Shown: positions 1 through 10,221 of the stretch, one piece after another | Position numbering within the stretch: the first letter of the stretch is position 1 | How the letters are laid out: every line of letters starts with the position of its first letter | Assembly (NCBI GenBank): GCA_002633025.1 | Contig: NMRB01002936.1 | Span: 18,681 to 82,680, forward strand | Length of the DNA stretch: 64,000 nucleotides | Direction: 5' to 3' | DNA from: Notospermus geniculatus | Lineage: Eukaryota; Nemertea; Pilidiophora; Heteronemertea; Lineidae | The notes under the pieces: model-generated | What the model was told of the DNA's origin: nothing | Seen by the model: only the letters and a program-made list of their open reading frames with translations | The model's database searches: none | Position numbers and translations under genes: made by a program

Positions 1-400
1 CTTTTTATTATTTATTCTGGAAGAGAACCTTTTGCCCCCCTTTTTGAGAATTTTTCGGGAGAAAGGTCATTCAAAGTACCCCTATTTTTTTGGGAATTTT
101 TTCCAAACAGTGCTGCCGAAAATGACCCCTTTTCCCGCGAAAATTGGAACGAGCATGCAGTACGGTTGACCCCTGAAGGGGGGGCCTTAATCACAAGTCC
201 ATACAGGGCCTACCCTCGGTTCCCATGGTGCAGGTATTTTCAGTTATCAGATCGAAGACTGTGAACACCATTTGAAAACACTTGGCAGACGTAGCATTCG
301 ATTTCAATTCTTATTTCGAACACTAGGTGTCTCTGGCATCCTTCTGAGCTTTTCACTTTGAGCCCAATTTTGCTCTGGCACTGATAGGGTGAAACCATGG
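1..400. other. unassigned sequence at left edge
   Basis: Homopolymer-rich sequence with no recognisable exon. It lies downstream of the last visible FKBP8-like exon on the minus strand. Translations of this stretch do not resemble the remainder of an FKBP domain, TPR repeats or a membrane anchor, so the rest of that gene must lie beyond the window start. Confidence 0.5.
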
Positions 401-513
401 CCCGTATTCTAGAACCCTCCTTAACTCTAAGGTCCACTTTAATCTTTTGTATTCTACCCTGCAAACAATAGCTAAAGGTAGACCTTAGACTTAAGGAAGG
501 TTCTAGAATAGGG
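401..513. repeat. short fold-back element
   Basis: The ends are an imperfect inverted repeat: CCCGTATTCTAGAACC on the left and GGTTCTAGAATAGGG on the right. The pairing continues inward through CTTAACTCTAAGGTC and GACCTTAGACTTAAG. There is no coding potential. It is probably a MITE or a decayed fold-back. Confidence 0.55.
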
Positions 514-582
514 ACCATATCACAATTTTCAGAGAAAGCATGACATACAATACAAGATCTCGATCAGGCCTATGTTTATTAA

Positions 583-864
583 CCCTTTCGCTGCGTCAAC
601 CATTGTTACGCGTTGCCACGCAGTGCTGCGCATCAGTTCGTCCGTGGAGGCACCTCCCAATGGCGCAAAAAAATTCAAAAGTGTCGCCATCTATTGTATC
701 CTGATCAAACTAAAGTTTCCCAAGTGCGTATACCATTTTTAAAGCTGCTACCGCCAGTGCGTGACAAGTATCAAAGCTGAGGGGCATGACGTGCACTACA
801 CGTCACCCGCACTGGACGGCGCATGTGCCATGACATGCATTACACGTCAAACGCAGTGAAAGGG
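583..864. mobile_element. piggyBac-like MITE flanked by TTAA
   Basis: The 282-bp element sits between TTAA at 579-582 and TTAA at 865-868. Its ends are CCCTTTCGCTGCGT and ACGCAGTGAAAGGG, an inverted repeat with one mismatch. A TTAA target duplication next to CCCTTT-type termini is the known signature of the piggyBac superfamily. The interior has no transposase, so it is non-autonomous. It lies on the 3' side of the FKBP8-like exon. Confidence 0.75.
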
Positions 865-929
865 TTAAGGCACGAGCATTCATTTTCTTCAACAAATAGA
901 AAATAGCTGATGGTACAGAACTTTCATAC

Positions 930-1077
930 CTTGCACCACATCTCCATCACCAAGTGTGAATTTGTAATCTTCATGGCAGTCTACAGCAGTCCCATCCTCC
1001 AGCTTCCCTTTGATATTCATCGTCACGACATCCCCAATTTGAGGTCGGGATTCAAGTCCTTGGCCAGGGATCAGCAT
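930..1077 (-). CDS. FKBP8: FKBP8-like second coding exon (start of FKBP domain)
   Basis: 148 nt. The acceptor is CTCTTTCCAG|ATGCTG at 1077 and the donor is CAAG|GTATGA after 930, so it enters in phase 0 and leaves in phase 1. It encodes MLIPGQGLESRPQIGDVV through to FTLGDGDVVQ, the first strands of the FKBP fold. A fold-back element ends 47 bp upstream of its acceptor. The preceding intron is 6,887 bp and full of repeats. Confidence 0.88.
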
Positions 1078-4000
1078 CTGGAAAGAGATTCTATTCATTA
1101 TGACAAGCTGCAAGGGCTCTGTCTTAAGCCTGCCGCACACGGGAGCTATCTGCTGAGCAAAAAGTTATTTGAGACCGTTTGCTCAGGAGGTAGCTCGCAT
1201 GTGCGCATAATTTCGATGAGTTTTTTGCCTCGCAAGGCAGAAAACTCCCGTGTGCGCGTATTTTTCGGTGAGCTACCTGCTGAGCAAACGGTCTCGAATG
1301 ACTTTTTGCTCAGCATATAGCTCCAGTGTGCGGCAGGCTTTAGACAAGACTATGCAGTGCTCGAAAAGTAGCATTTTTATTCGCCATCAGCGACAAAAAA
1401 TTCGGATTAGGCGAGTGGACCACAAGGTCAGGTCGCCAATTGGCGAATAAAAGTGATGATTTTTAAGGTACAGGTCGCCAAACCCTGTTTCCAACCCGTA
1501 GAAACGAGGAAGATTTCATGCAGCAAAGAATGCCGGTCAGAACGATCTCAAAATCGCGCCAGTCAGAGATGTTTTATGTATGAACACATCGCTGATTGGT
1601 TCAAACTGAGTGACTGAAATGCCACCTTCAGGCGAATATTACTACCCAGTATTAACAGTTCATCCGCGTGTGCTGACGATGGCACTGCGATCACCATAGA
1701 CTGGTTCCATGTGACGGTGTCACAGCAGCAGTGAAAACAGCACTAAAATTTCGCGCCATTTTTACATTGGCCGTCCAGATTCACACGCTTTTTTGTGGCG
1801 AATGAAGCTAGCATAGCAGCCAATTCGCCAACTGGCGAGGGCAGCTCGGCCAGACTTTTCAAGCACTGCAACATGTATGATGGTGTACATATTCCAACAT
1901 TTTTGTCATGAAACTGAAAGCAGACATAGAATTGTTGCAAGGGCTGTGTCTTAGAATGTACTTTTATGTTTTGTCGCCATGGTAGCACAGGACCTTTACC
2001 ATTTCCCTGTCTGAGTATTAGTGTGGGAGTATCAGTAATCATGGGGAAAATATTTGTTTTGCTATTTTGAATGCCATCTAAGAAAGGATCACTCCGTCTA
2101 GAACTGGAGTGAGCAGAAAGACACCGATTCCAGTTTTGAACCCTGTATTTGTATTTGATTTTTCCGTCAGGGCCGACGCTACATGTATAGCATTATTGGC
2201 CCTGGTAAGTACGGAGGAGGCCATCACAAGCTACTCATGTTCCTCACTTGGATGGGGTCTTTTACTTGCCCTTGCAAAGACACAAGGTACAAGGCACCAC
2301 GGCTTACTGTCCCATGCGACAGACGTGAAGAGCCGGGAATGAAATCCCATATGGCCCGGGCTGGATTCGAACCCGGGACCTGCCGCTTGCTAAGCGGACG
2401 TGATAACCACTAGGCTATCAGGCTCCTTCATGCCTGTCATGCCTGTGATTATGGTTCCCGATCAATCAGATCGGGATTGTTATCGTGCATTATTACTTTA
2501 GTTATGATACATGTTCTGTAATCATTCACAAACCAATTAATGATCCTTATGTCATGACTGAGGAAAAAGGAGCTAAACTGCTGTGGCATTTCCTGTCTCA
2601 TGCATGTACTTCGAGTATCGATGTACAGATACAACTATTTTTAGACACCATGTGACTTGGTCACTTGGGAAGTGTACTGTCATACTGTCATGTCATTGTC
2701 ACAATTACCGGGTATGTCTTCAATCGCCATATGGATCTGCCCTCTTGATCATGATCAGCTGGCTGAGTCAAGTGTATTGCCAATGTCATGTACTGGAATT
2801 CCCAGACAGAACAGGCCTACGACCGTAATGATGATTGCGTACATTGGCCAAGTGCACTGTCAACATGGCCAATATCAAGAGCATGTTCTCAAATGTTGTC
2901 ACCATCAGATCTCATGATCATGCTGATCATCTGCACTCAGACCAAAAATATATAAATATATGTTTTTGCTCAGACTTATCTTGGTTTGCACAAACTAAAG
3001 TGAGACTTAAACCAAGTGCACATTTGCGGCAAAACTCAAGGGGATGCAAACATACTATAAAAGGGTGTCTCAATGTTGTAGTAAAGGGTGTCTCAATGTT
3101 GTAGACGAACTCCTGTGTTTACAAACAGTGGTCGGCAAACTAGTTTTATTCCTTCGTGAAGGTGGCAGCACCAGTAGCGACCTGTGATCGTTAGACTGGT
3201 GCCCGGTCCAATGCAACTCACTCAACCACTCACTGGTTCTCTATCCACGCTGTGCTGCCATCTATTATCGGTGATATGTACTGAAGTGAATATGTAGTCT
3301 CGCGCAGACAACCGTTTCGTTCCGCAGGTACTGCGACACAAACGTTCGATCCTCAGATTCGGCTGGGTGACCGAGAGTAGTGAATATCATGTTTACAACT
3401 TGGACGTCCAGCTCCTTTAAAGTCGCTGTCGACTCGTCATTCCGCCCAGTCAGTTGATTTTATAAGAAACACCCCTACCACATTGAGTTTTGCCGCAAAT
3501 GTGCCTACTTCAATTCAAGACAGAGAAATTCGCCAAGGCATGTTGTTATGTTTTACCTCCCCAACAGAATGGCACACACACACAGTTTACGTTTACATTT
3601 TGGCCTGGGCTAGACGTGATATATGAATCATTGATCATATTTTGATCCTTAGCCCAAACAGCGTTTACATTAGTCAATTGGTATCTTCTTTATAGCTTTG
3701 GCGTGGTGCCTCCAACCACTACCAATGGATAGGTGATCTCTGTTGATCATGTTGGAAAAAAAGAAAAGACGTAAAATGCGTTTTTAAACGCATTTTACGT
3801 CTTCTTTTTTATAGAGGTTTCCCACTGACGTCACACGGCCGCCATGTTGGCCGTCAAAAGGAAGCCATGGAGGCTGCCATCTTGTTCTCGGTTCAAAAGT
3901 TTAGCGGCCCGTACAGACCACTGGGAGCATACAACTCAACAAATCACTTTACCTCTCACCTCACAGTTTCTGAGCATAAGTAGTTGGTCTGGTGTGAAAA

Positions 4001-7000
4001 CCGTATTGAAAACAAAGCGAATCGTCCGTGATACGGCTTGCTGTAGAAGAGGCCAATGACTGCCGACAACGTTAAAACTGTGTGCTGAACGCTGTGTTGA
4101 TGCTGTGACGTTGCGTCATGTGACAGCCAAAATGGCGGAGATTTAGAGCTATGACGTCACGTGAGGAACCTCTAGAAAATGTTAGCCACTGACTGCCAAC
4201 AAGACAACTGAAGACAAGGTGACGTAACCCTAAATTTGGCCTGACCCCAAAGTATATAACCAAAATCTAAACACGATGTTTGGTGTTAGTTGTCCCCATC
4301 AAGAAGTCTGATTGTGAAATTTACTAGCCAGGAGAAAAAAGGGACTAAATGTGTATGACCATGAGCAATTCACAAATCTCAAACCTTTCATGAAGCTTTA
4401 TCGGCATGTTTGGTACGACTTGGGAAGTCTAGGAAGGGCTTCGGAATGGGGAGCGCCAATTGGTCACGTGATGACTACTGATAGAGCAGACGAGACACCT
4501 AGCGTTGACCTAGGCCCATTGTTCGAGAGATGCGGTTCACCAAGCACGGCCAATCACACCTTGAATCGTCATGAATAATAGGTGGCATTGGTGTACTATC
4601 AGTTCAAAACCACGCGTATATTCTCGCGTGGTCTGCGTGATCGGNAAATCATAAGCTCGTTTTATACATGTACAGATCCAAAATAGAAGCACAAAAAACG
4701 ACACACAAAATGATAGTAAACATAAAGTCGTCTCCAAATCTTGCAAATTTTTGACCCCAACCGGGGTCTTCCTCAGGCACTTTCTAGCAGAGATCCCAGA
4801 AGTGAACGATTTGGAGATGACTTTATGTTTACTATCATTATATTTATCATGCACATGTATTGAATGAATTTTTGATCAATTCTCAGCCGCCAGCATCCCA
4901 ACAACAACAGAATATCTGCTCCTCAGCGAGCGATATGATCTGTTAGCCAGTGTTATTCCCAGCAGACTATTATAACGAGGTTGATATTTTTTTATAATAC
5001 CCGGCAAGAACATTTTCATTGAATTTGCAGAGCATCAATAATGTGTGTAATGCATTGGTATGCTGCTGTGGGTAATTAATAATACCCTAACGAGATGACT
5101 GAACTTTAGAACTGCAGTGTCATGCGACGTAAGCAGCGTTCTGGAATTTATGTTCTGGAATTTATCCGTAGGCCTACCGCTCATGTCTGGCAAGTTTTCC
5201 TATCAATATGAATTGAAGCTTAATCATCAAATGTATCTACATGTATCCCACTCACGTCAAAGGGTAGTGTTTGCACATGTAGCCTTGCTGGTAGCATATC
5301 CACCAGCATCCCATCTGTAAACTCCCTACGCAGTTGTGTACCGTGCCCCCTTCGGTTTACCCGCTCTCCACAACTGCTTAACTTCGTAAAATTGGCCGCG
5401 TCTGGTCAACAGATGGTGCTGAGAGAGTCAACCAATGAGAGCACTGAGCAACCGCGGACCGGTAACCAAGCTGGCCTGAGACACTTTTTCATTGGCAGAG
5501 CAGTTCGTAGCCATGGTAGCACAAGAACATCTGTTGCCAACGGGCCAAAGAGTTCTGAAAGCAACGTGCCGATAAGCTGTAAAATTCGCGCCAGGCCCTG
5601 ACGCCATCTATTGACCAAACACGGAGAATTTTATGAAGTTAAGCAGTTGTGGAGAGCGAGTAAACCGAAGGGGGCGCGACTCACAACTGCGTAGGGAGTT
5701 TACCCATCTGCACCTATTATGCTTTTTATCCATTGTTGATGCATTCCAATTCTATCACTCTCTCAGGCACACCATGGCAAATTTTCAGGCAATTTCCTTG
5801 GGCAATTTCAGCTCCATACAAATTCATGGAACATATTTGTGAGGCAGTCCAGGAAAACCTGACGGATGTCACGTTTGAGGAAAGTGTTAATGGCCTTGGT
5901 GAACCCACACACTTCAATAGCTGAAATGTACTACATAACAGACAGTTGCAGATGAATGCACTGGCAATCTGACAGCCCTTGTTGATCATTCAGTGACTTC
6001 CAACGGGTTTTCCCAGACCACCAAACAAATGTAGCTATCCCACTCAAGTCAAAGGATGGTGTTTGCGTACATATAGCCTTGCTGGTAGCATATCCACCAG
6101 CATTCCATCTGCATCTATTATGCTTTTTTATCCGTTGTTGATGCATTCCCATTCTATCACTCTCTCTCACTCTCAGGCATACCATGGCAAACTTTCAGGC
6201 AATTTCAGCGCCATACAAATTCATGGGATATACATGTAAGCTGTACTTCCACCTATCCCAAACCCACCAAAACCCCAGGTTTCTTGCGTATACACCTATT
6301 TCTTGCTATGTCTAATAGACCCGTGTTTGAAACCCCGTGTTTATTGGACCCGCCAAGCTCGCCAGGGCTACGGTAATTCAGACACGTGTGTCACCCGGGC
6401 TTTTAGATTGGTGTAAGCGCAATAAACTCGGCAATTACTAGTTATCAAACCCGGCGACAGATGGCGCGGTAAGTGTGTTGCGTATTGTGCATGCGCTATG
6501 AACCAAAAACCCGGCGAAATTTGAGCCGCAAGCGCGACCTCTCTCGCCGTGTTTAGTAACTAATGAAGTGTACTGACAAATAGATGTAAGCACGTGGCGT
6601 TTTTTTTTCAAGCACGGGGAAGACCCGCGTCTCAAAAAACCCACCAATTTGGGATAGGTGGAACTGACGCTTTATTTACAAAGGCAAAATTACTTGAAAT
6701 ATACTGCCAAGACAAACTGGTGCACTTCACAGTAAACAAACCATCGATGTCTTTTGTCACATTCTTCGATTTGATAACCCAGGCCATCAAAGCCAGACAT
6801 TCAAACAAAGTTCAAGTGCTTGCACTGCACGCCTTTTAGAACAGCCAAAATTGCTATTTTTGAACTACATATACCACACAATAACCACTGGCCCATAGAA
6901 AATGCATGGCAGTCTGACAGTCTGAAAGTGATGAGGCACATGACTGATGATCGAATATTTCGTGTGTATTTTATAATTACCTAAGCAAATATGCAAATTG

Positions 7001-10000
7001 CAAGCAAGTTAACAATAAGCATACATATTGCACAGATGGTGTAAACATTCTAGTCATGCCAGTAAATCTTTTTTTCGGTTAAAAATTGATTTTGTGCTGC
7101 ATGGTACAACACACAGCGCAAGTGACTTTTTGTTTGTTTTGGCGACTCAAGTCTAACAGCCTACAACTGAAGGGCTCTCATGTCTGTAGACATGGTAGAA
7201 GCTAGCGGTATGTGAATGGTGGATCAGTGCTTGAGTTACATGTACTTGGCCAGTGTGTTTGTGGGAATGCCCAACATCAATTACCGGTAGACTGATCTAA
7301 AGCCCAAAACAGAAAGTCCCAGAAAAATGTTCCCATAACAACCGTCGAGCACAGTTCTAAAGCCCCGTTTGGCCAAAAAAAAAAAAAGATCTGTTTCTGG
7401 TTTTAGGGTCCAGTGATGACTGATGCGGTCATGCGGTTTTTNNNNNNNNNNNNNNNNNNNNNNNNNNNNNNNNNNNNNNNNNNNNNNNNNNNNNNNNCAA
7501 GTGACTTTTTGTTTGTTTTGGCGACTCTAGTCTAACAGCATACAACTGAAGGGCTCTCATGTCTGTAGAAGCTATGTGAATGGTGGATAAGTACTCAGAG
7601 ATACATGTACTTGGCCAGTGTGTTTGTGGGAATGCCCAACATCAATTAGACTGATCTAAAGCCACACACACGAAGTCCCAGAAAAATGTTCCCACAACAA
7701 CAGTCCAGCCCCGTTTCCACTATAGTGGTTTCTTCAACAACAGTGACCTCTGCTGCAGTTTGCGGCGAGTGGGGCGGTTTTCACAGGCATTGGGATAATC
7801 AACACGCCATGTACCGGTAGTAGGCCTATTGTTAGACCATCAAAGGATTTTCCAAAACCCTGTGAAAACCGCATCGCTCACCACAAAGTAGTGGAAATGG
7901 GGCTTTACTCCCATTGTCCAGGAACATTTTCTGAAACATCCTGCAAATAAGCGAGAATAATCACCTTTTTGATGAGTAATCCATTTCCTAAGATATCCAG
8001 TTCAGTCTGCTGCTGACTCTCCGTCTCATCGCTCTCCTTCTCCTCAACTGGAATAGCTTCCTTCTTTATGGGGACTTCCTCCTTCACAACCTCTGCTTTT
8101 TCACTCGGTATCGGCTCTACGACTTGGACCTCATCTTTTGTGTCCTTAACTACCCGACTCTCAGGTTCCTCCTTCGATGGGACCGCAGCCTCACTTTCAG
8201 CAACCTTCTTCACTGGGGCCTCAGCCTCTGTAGCCCTAGCAGTCTCACTAACGCCAACAGCCTCCTCTCCTGATAAGACATCTCCAACCCTCGACTCGTT
8301 TTCAGCTGCTTTCGATGCGACCACCTCCTCTTCATTCCTCCCCATCTCATTCTTGTCAATATCAGCCGTACTACCCCCTTTTGCATTCTGCAGTTCTTTT
8401 TCAGCACTTATGCCCATTTCAAGTATCTGCCTTGATGTTTCCTCACCAAATTGTTCAATAACTGAAATATTCGGTTCCGTAACTTTATCCTCGCGCTCAT
8501 TTTGTTTCAGAGACTCCTCACTCTGTAACCCTTCGACAATTTCGTTCCTGTCCGCACCAATCTGATCTGCTGGTTCAGCATGTTTCATCGGCGAGCTCTG
8601 AGGCTCAGCATGTGCGTCCTCCTGTTCGACAGCCACAACTGCTGGTTCAGAAACCTCGCTCTGCAAGCTTGACCCGAAAATTTCAGGAGCAACGTGTTCA
8701 TCCTCTTGTTTATCAGCCGTGATTAACTCCTCTGGACCAGACTCTAACTCCGTCACCGGTGGCTCAGCGTGTACCTCACCCTGCTCAACAGCAACAATTT
8801 CCTCAGCAGGAACTTCTTTCTGTGGAATATCTTCTACCTCTACGATCGGTGGTTTTTCTTGCGTGTCCTGTTGTTCCGTTGGAGACACCAATGACTCGGG
8901 GACATCTGCAGTCAACTTGGAAGGCTCAGCATTCAAATTCTGTTGATCCACTGTACTTGTAATAGGTTCTGAAACATCAACTTTCTTTGATGGGACATCT
9001 TCTACGTCTAAAACTGGTGGTTTTTCTTGCGTGTCCTGTTGTTCTGTTGAAGATATCAATGACTCCGGGACATCTGCAGTCAACTTGGAAGGCTCAGCAT
9101 TCAAATTCTGCTCATCCACTGTACTTGTAACAGGTTCTGAAACATCAACTTTCTTTGATGGCACATCTTCTACATCTGAGACTGGTGGTTTTTCTTGCGT
9201 GTCCTGTTGTTCTTTTGGAGACACCAATGACTCGGGGACATCTGCAGTCAACTTGGAAGGCTCAGCATTCAAATTCTGCTCATCCACTGTACTTGTAACA
9301 GGTTCTGAAACCTCCACTTCCTTCGATCGGACATCTTCGTCAAAAACTGGTGGTTTTTCTTGTGTGTCTTGTTCTATTGGAGACACCAATGACTCAGAGA
9401 TATCTCCACTTAACTTTGAAGGCTCAGCATTCAAATTCTGCTCATCCATGGTACTTGAAACAGGTTCCAAGACCTCCACAACCTTCGAAGGGACATCTTC
9501 TACATCTTGTGTGTCCTGCTGTTCTGTTGGCGACACCAATGACTCAGCAGGTACATCCGCACTTAACTTTGAAGGCTCAGCATTCAAATTCTGCTCATCC
9601 ACTGTACTCTTAACAGGTTCTGAGACCTCAACCTTTTGTTCAGCTGGTAGGGTCACCTCAGACTGACTGTCCACAACATTCCCGACAGGCTTGGTGGACT
9701 CTTTATTGTCCAAGTGCTCCGTCGCCACTGGTACAGGCTCACTAGGATGGGCAACTTCGGGTACTACTGGTGCTGACCTTACCTCTTGCTCTTTTTCAGG
9801 GATAACTACCTCCGAATCAGTCTGTGGTACATCCATTGTTGATATTTTTTCAGTCCCAACGTGTTGTACACCGACATCAACTTCTAATCCTGTGCTATGT
9901 ACTTGGTTCACTTGTTCGGCACCCTCTGCAGGTGATCTACTTTCCTCTTGATTCGAATTTCCAAAGTTCTCCGCAGAACCATTCATCACATTTATGGGAA

Positions 10001-10214
10001 CCTCAGCCGCTCCAACCACTTCAGGTGTCACCAAGTCCTCTCCAGGAAACTTTGGGCGTACCTCCACAGTAGGACTTGCAGGTTTTAGGAGCACACGTTC
10101 TCCACGCTCAATTCCAATGTCGTCTACTATAGTTGACTGGGGAGATTCAGGTTCACCTCCGCCTGTACCTCCGTTGGCGGAGTGTGGAATGTTCATGACG
10201 TCAACATCTGCCAT
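930..10214 (-). CDS. FKBP8: FKBP8-like immunophilin with a long repeat-rich acidic N-terminus (partial)
   Basis: Two coding exons are visible, 10214-7965 (750 codons) and 1077-930 (49 codons plus one base), joined in phase 0 as AAAAAG|GTGATT...TTTCCAG|ATGCTG. The junction reads LDILGNGLLIKK then MLIPGQGLESRPQIGD, followed by KLEDGTAVD and FTLGDGDVVQG. This is the start of the FKBP8 (FKBP38) domain, which in vertebrates follows a Glu-rich N-terminus with the same LDILGNGLL sequence. FKBP8 is a membrane-anchored, FKBP-TPR co-chaperone of mitochondria and ER that binds BCL2-family proteins and HSP90. The rest of the FKBP domain, the TPRs and the anchor lie off the left edge. The second exon ends in phase 1 at CAAG|GTATGA. 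The odd point is the roughly 735-residue N-terminal region, about 90 in vertebrates, which is rich in E, P, V and S and carries five internal repeats. Assignment to FKBP8 is strong; the function of the extension is unknown. Confidence 0.85.
1124..1342. mobile_element. MITE, CCTGCCGCACAC family, copy 1
   Basis: A palindromic 219-bp element. The left end is TAAGCCTGCCGCACACGGG and the right end is GTGTGCGGCAGGCTTTA. Inside each end is an arm with CTGCTGAGCAAA and GAGACCGTTTGCTCAG. Related copies lie at 58159-58383 (nearly full length) and 39714-39758 (end fragment). It sits in the FKBP8-like intron just upstream of the second exon. Confidence 0.8.
1343..2179. other. unassigned intron sequence
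   Basis: Intron of the FKBP8-like gene. It holds scattered partial repeats: GCAAGGGCTSTGTCTTA occurs near 1109 and again near 1937, and a TTCGCCA/TGGCGAA-rich patch occurs at 1380-1500 and 1795-1850. This suggests an old, decayed element interrupted by the MITE at 1124. I see no exon. Confidence 0.4.
2180..2423 (-). mobile_element. tRNA-derived SINE
   Basis: On the minus strand the head contains a pol III A box, TAGCCTAGTGGTTA (2417-2404), and a perfect B box, GGTTCGAATCC (2373-2363), with a tRNA-like anticodon arm between them (CCGC-TTAGCAA-GCGG). Acceptor and T-stem pairing is poor, so this is not an intact tRNA gene. The body continues with ATGGGACAGTAAGCCGTGG and CTTTGCAAGGGCAAGTAAAA, which looks like a conserved SINE central domain, but I cannot name which one. 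The tail boundary near 2180 is approximate. It lies in the FKBP8-like intron. Confidence 0.75.
2424..3013. other. unassigned intron sequence
   Basis: A/T-rich single-copy-looking intron sequence of the FKBP8-like gene with several GATCATGATCAGC-like words. I see no exon or clear element. Confidence 0.4.
3014..3508. mobile_element. fold-back element (about 495 bp)
   Basis: The terminal inverted repeat is GCACATTTGCGGCAAAACTC at the left and its complement TTGAGTTTTGCCGCAAATGTGC at the right. A 24-bp unit, AAAGGGTGTCTCAATGTTGT, is duplicated just inside the left end (3058-3104). There is no transposase. Confidence 0.65.
3765..3810. repeat. perfect A/T-rich hairpin
   Basis: AAGACGTAAAATGCGTTT is followed directly by its reverse complement AAACGCATTTTACGTCTT, with A-rich and T-rich flanks. 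It abuts the MITE that begins at 3813. Confidence 0.7.
3813..4174. mobile_element. fold-back MITE with AGAGGTT ends
   Basis: The ends AGAGGTTTCCCACTGACGTC and GACGTCACGTGAGGAACCTCT are an imperfect inverted repeat. CGCCATGTTGG near the left matches CCAAAATGGCGG near the right. About 362 bp, non-coding. Confidence 0.7.
4711..4837. mobile_element. fold-back element carrying the CTGAGGAAGACCCC hairpin, copy 1
   Basis: The inverted ends are GATAGTAAACATAAAGTCG and its complement near 4810-4837. The shared 35-nt hairpin motif (minus-strand sense) is at 4743-4777. The flank AGCACAAAAAACGACACAC is also shared, in inverted order, with the copy at 48676-48875. A single N at 4645 marks an assembly join nearby. 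Confidence 0.7.
5246..6240 (+). repeat. diverged tandem duplication of a ~210-bp segment, first copy split by a transposon
   Basis: Sequence at 5246-5317 plus 5703-5850 is repeated at 6036-6240. Shared words include CTTGCTGGTAGCATATCCAC, TTGTTGATGCATTCC, ACCATGGCAAA and CATACAAATTCATGG. The second copy lacks the 385-bp element at 5318-5702 and so serves as its empty site. Confidence 0.8.
5318..5702. mobile_element. hAT-like MITE with 8-bp target duplication
   Basis: The 385-bp element is flanked by CCCATCTG at 5310-5317 and 5703-5710. The ends TAAACTCCCTACGCAGTTGT and ACAACTGCGTAGGGAGTTTA are a perfect inverted repeat, and a longer subterminal arm contains CCCCCTTCGGTTTAC. An 8-bp duplication is characteristic of hAT (and P) transposons. 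No transposase is present. A short derivative is at 60093-60175. Confidence 0.85.
6246..6664. mobile_element. fold-back element, TTCCACCTATCCCAAA ends
   Basis: The left end TTCCACCTATCCCAAACCCA is matched on the right by TTTGGGATAGGTGGAA. About 420 bp with no long ORF. Confidence 0.6.
6665..7118. other. unassigned intron sequence
   Basis: A/T-rich intron sequence of the FKBP8-like gene. I see no exon or repeat. Confidence 0.4.
7119..7715 (+). repeat. direct duplication flanking an assembly gap
   Basis: The segment from CAAGTGACTTTTTGTTTG at 7119 is repeated from 7498, right after the N gap, with about 10% difference and small indels. Shared words include GGGCTCTCATGTCTGTAGA and TTGGCCAGTGTGTTTGTGGG. 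It could be a true duplication or two unmerged haplotypes placed side by side. Confidence 0.75.
7442..7497. other. assembly gap (56 N)
   Basis: A run of N between the two copies of the 7.1/7.5-kb duplication. Confidence 0.99.
7706..7908. mobile_element. MITE, AGCCCCGTTTCCACTA family, copy 1
   Basis: The left end is AGCCCCGTTTCCACTA and the right end is TAGTGGAAATGGGGCTTTA. The internal words GGTTTTCACAGGCATTGGGA and AACACGCCAT are shared with copies at 11310-11510 and, in part, 15419-15545. It ends about 57 bp inside the intron from the donor of the large FKBP8-like exon. Confidence 0.75.
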
Positions 10215-10221
10215 TTCTCAC
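7965..10221 (-). CDS. FKBP8: FKBP8-like first coding exon
   Basis: The acceptor TTTTCCAG precedes 10221, seven untranslated bases follow, and the ATG is at 10214-10212 (GAGAAATGG, a good initiation context). There must therefore be an upstream non-coding exon beyond 10222, which I could not locate. The exon stays open for 750 codons and ends at 7965 with AAAAAG|GTGATT. Residues 196-468 are five repeats, 469-735 are acidic and low in complexity, and 738-750 are the conserved LDILGNGLLIKK. Reading through the donor adds only 19 residues and a stop. Confidence 0.85.
8811..9629 (-). repeat. five in-frame coding repeats (51-56 codons each)
   Basis: Residues 196-468 of the FKBP8-like protein are five tandem units of 51, 54, 56, 56 and 56 residues. 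Each contains the motif STVDEQNLNAEPSKL (with substitutions), then ESLVSP, EQQDTQEKPP and a variable D/E-rich end. The three units with the highest residue numbers are closest to one another and all 168 bp long. The array is always in frame, which argues for selection on the protein. Confidence 0.9.

Noticed and set aside
2351-2423. A functional tRNA-Ala(AGC) gene
   Set aside because: The A and B boxes are good, but acceptor and T-stem pairing fail and the sequence continues into a SINE body.
9031-9666. Plus-strand 211-codon ORF opposite the FKBP8-like repeats
   Set aside because: It is the antisense of the coding repeats (Ser/Thr/Gly-rich shadow), with no own start context or domain.
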